Below, one piece after another: positions 63,516 through 64,000 of a stretch of 64,000 nt of DNA (position 1 is its first letter; every line of letters begins with the position of its first letter). The notes beneath the pieces are model-generated. The model did no database searches, was not told the DNA's origin, and worked only from the letters and a program-made list of their open reading frames with translations. The position numbers were made by a program, and so were the translations under genes. Origin of the DNA: Capronia americana (Eukaryota > Ascomycota > Eurotiomycetes > Chaetothyriales > Herpotrichiellaceae). Location of the stretch: contig JADWQD010000012.1 in assembly GCA_016110215.1 (NCBI GenBank), positions 372,001-436,000 of the forward strand, in the 5' to 3' direction.

Positions 63516-64000
63516 TCATTTTTTTTTTGTCCAGCGGTGTAGAAGTGGATGTGCTAGAAGTGAACAAGACGACCCATGAGGACCACATAGCTGCTGCACC
63601 AAAGTCGAGCCAACACCATCGTCGCACCCCTCGCCATCATCTGCCAGAAGAAGTGCACAGGAGACCGTCGCGTGGACGATGAGCCACAAGCGACTGCCTT
63701 CGGGGGCGAGCTCCCTCAGCCTACAGTATGCCTTCAGCACGAGCTGACAGCACCGGATAATCTCGGATTGCAGGACTTTTGATCCGTGGTCCATCATCAA
63801 CGAGCCTGATGACTGCAGCCGCCTCCGACGTATCGAAATGACAAAATAGTTCATGTAGATCTCCAGGGTATCGTGCTGCATTCTTTGCATGTCATCTTGG
63901 CAAACAGACCGACGGCGTAGGTATTCACTTGCTGACGCTTGATATAATAGAATCTGTTGTTCTGCAATCTGAAATGCGGCTGGCGCGACGGTGGTGGAGG
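63516..64000 (-). CDS. C-terminal part of an unidentified protein, continues beyond the window
   Basis: The minus-strand frame is open from the window end to a stop at 63516, giving about 160 codons. The visible part has EQQILLYQASASEYLRRRS, then CCQLVLKAYCRLRELAPEG and a hydrophobic LWLIVHATVSCALLLA stretch, consistent with the helical C-terminal region of a fungal_trans-type regulator. The end LLHRWTKKK follows a poly-T tract and may be intronic. The family is not certain. Confidence 0.5.
   Translation of the reverse strand, partial: STTVAPAAFQIAEQQILLYQASASEYLRRRSVCQDDMQRMQHDTLEIYMNYFVISIRRRRLQSSGSLMMDHGSKVLQSEIIRCCQLVLKAYCRLRELAPEGSRLWLIVHATVSCALLLADDGEGCDDGVGSTLVQQLCGPHGSSCSLLAHPLLHRWTKKK

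Overview
The window is chromosomal DNA of a filamentous ascomycete (Pezizomycotina). Genes are interrupted by short introns of about 45-120 bp with GT..AG ends and CTAAC-like branch sites, and the content is typical of that group: Zn2Cys6 regulators, sugar-porter and drug-type MFS transporters, a microsomal-type P450, GMC oxidoreductase, FAD monooxygenases and an Rmt3/PRMT3 gene. A Chaetothyriales-like catabolic generalist would fit, but this is a guess. Exon boundaries were assembled by hand from reading frame, splice signals and family motifs. No rRNA, tRNA, CRISPR or intact transposon was found.

1-7.4 kb: a compact organophosphonate-utilisation cluster. It holds a PHS-family MFS permease (cut by the window start), a Zn2Cys6 regulator, one gene that joins a PhnZ-type HD mixed-valent diiron oxygenase to a PhnA-type phosphonoacetate hydrolase, and, divergent from it, a PhnY-type Fe(II)/2-oxoglutarate dioxygenase. 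In bacteria PhnY and PhnZ convert 2-aminoethylphosphonate to glycine plus phosphate, and PhnA converts phosphonoacetate to acetate plus phosphate. Here the two C-P-cleaving activities appear as one polypeptide, with a perfect 7-bp inverted repeat in the shared promoter. This is the strongest candidate for an undescribed system.

8.0-10.4 kb: a small Gly/Ala-rich LEA-like protein and a YtcJ-type amidohydrolase. 11.4-19.5 kb: an intracellular saccharide cluster consisting of a GH43 enzyme, a GH35-like beta-galactosidase, an 11-exon sugar-porter (lactose-permease-like) and a Zn2Cys6 regulator. The transporter promoter carries a 100-bp tandem duplication with a palindromic CCCG-N6-CGGG site in each copy.

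20.7-34.5 kb: an oxidative catabolic or biosynthetic block with a P450, an EthD-like protein, a GMC oxidoreductase, an atypical SDR, a Zn2Cys6 regulator, a PF04199-type cyclase/hydrolase, a cupin and a decayed MFS transporter. Two related non-coding repeats in the same orientation lie just outside its two ends (19.8 kb and 34.7 kb). 34.9-40.1 kb: a C2H2/fungal_trans regulator with a four-copy TCACGTGA array upstream, then a salicylate-hydroxylase-like FAD monooxygenase divergent from a 116-aa protein of unknown function.

43-64 kb: looser gene content with long non-coding gaps. It includes a DHA1-type MFS transporter, a second FAD monooxygenase, Rmt3/PRMT3 (a housekeeping anchor), a class I methyltransferase, two unknown proteins, a GNAT acetyltransferase convergent with a group II PLP decarboxylase, a monocarboxylate-porter-like MFS protein, and the 3' end of an unidentified gene leaving the window.
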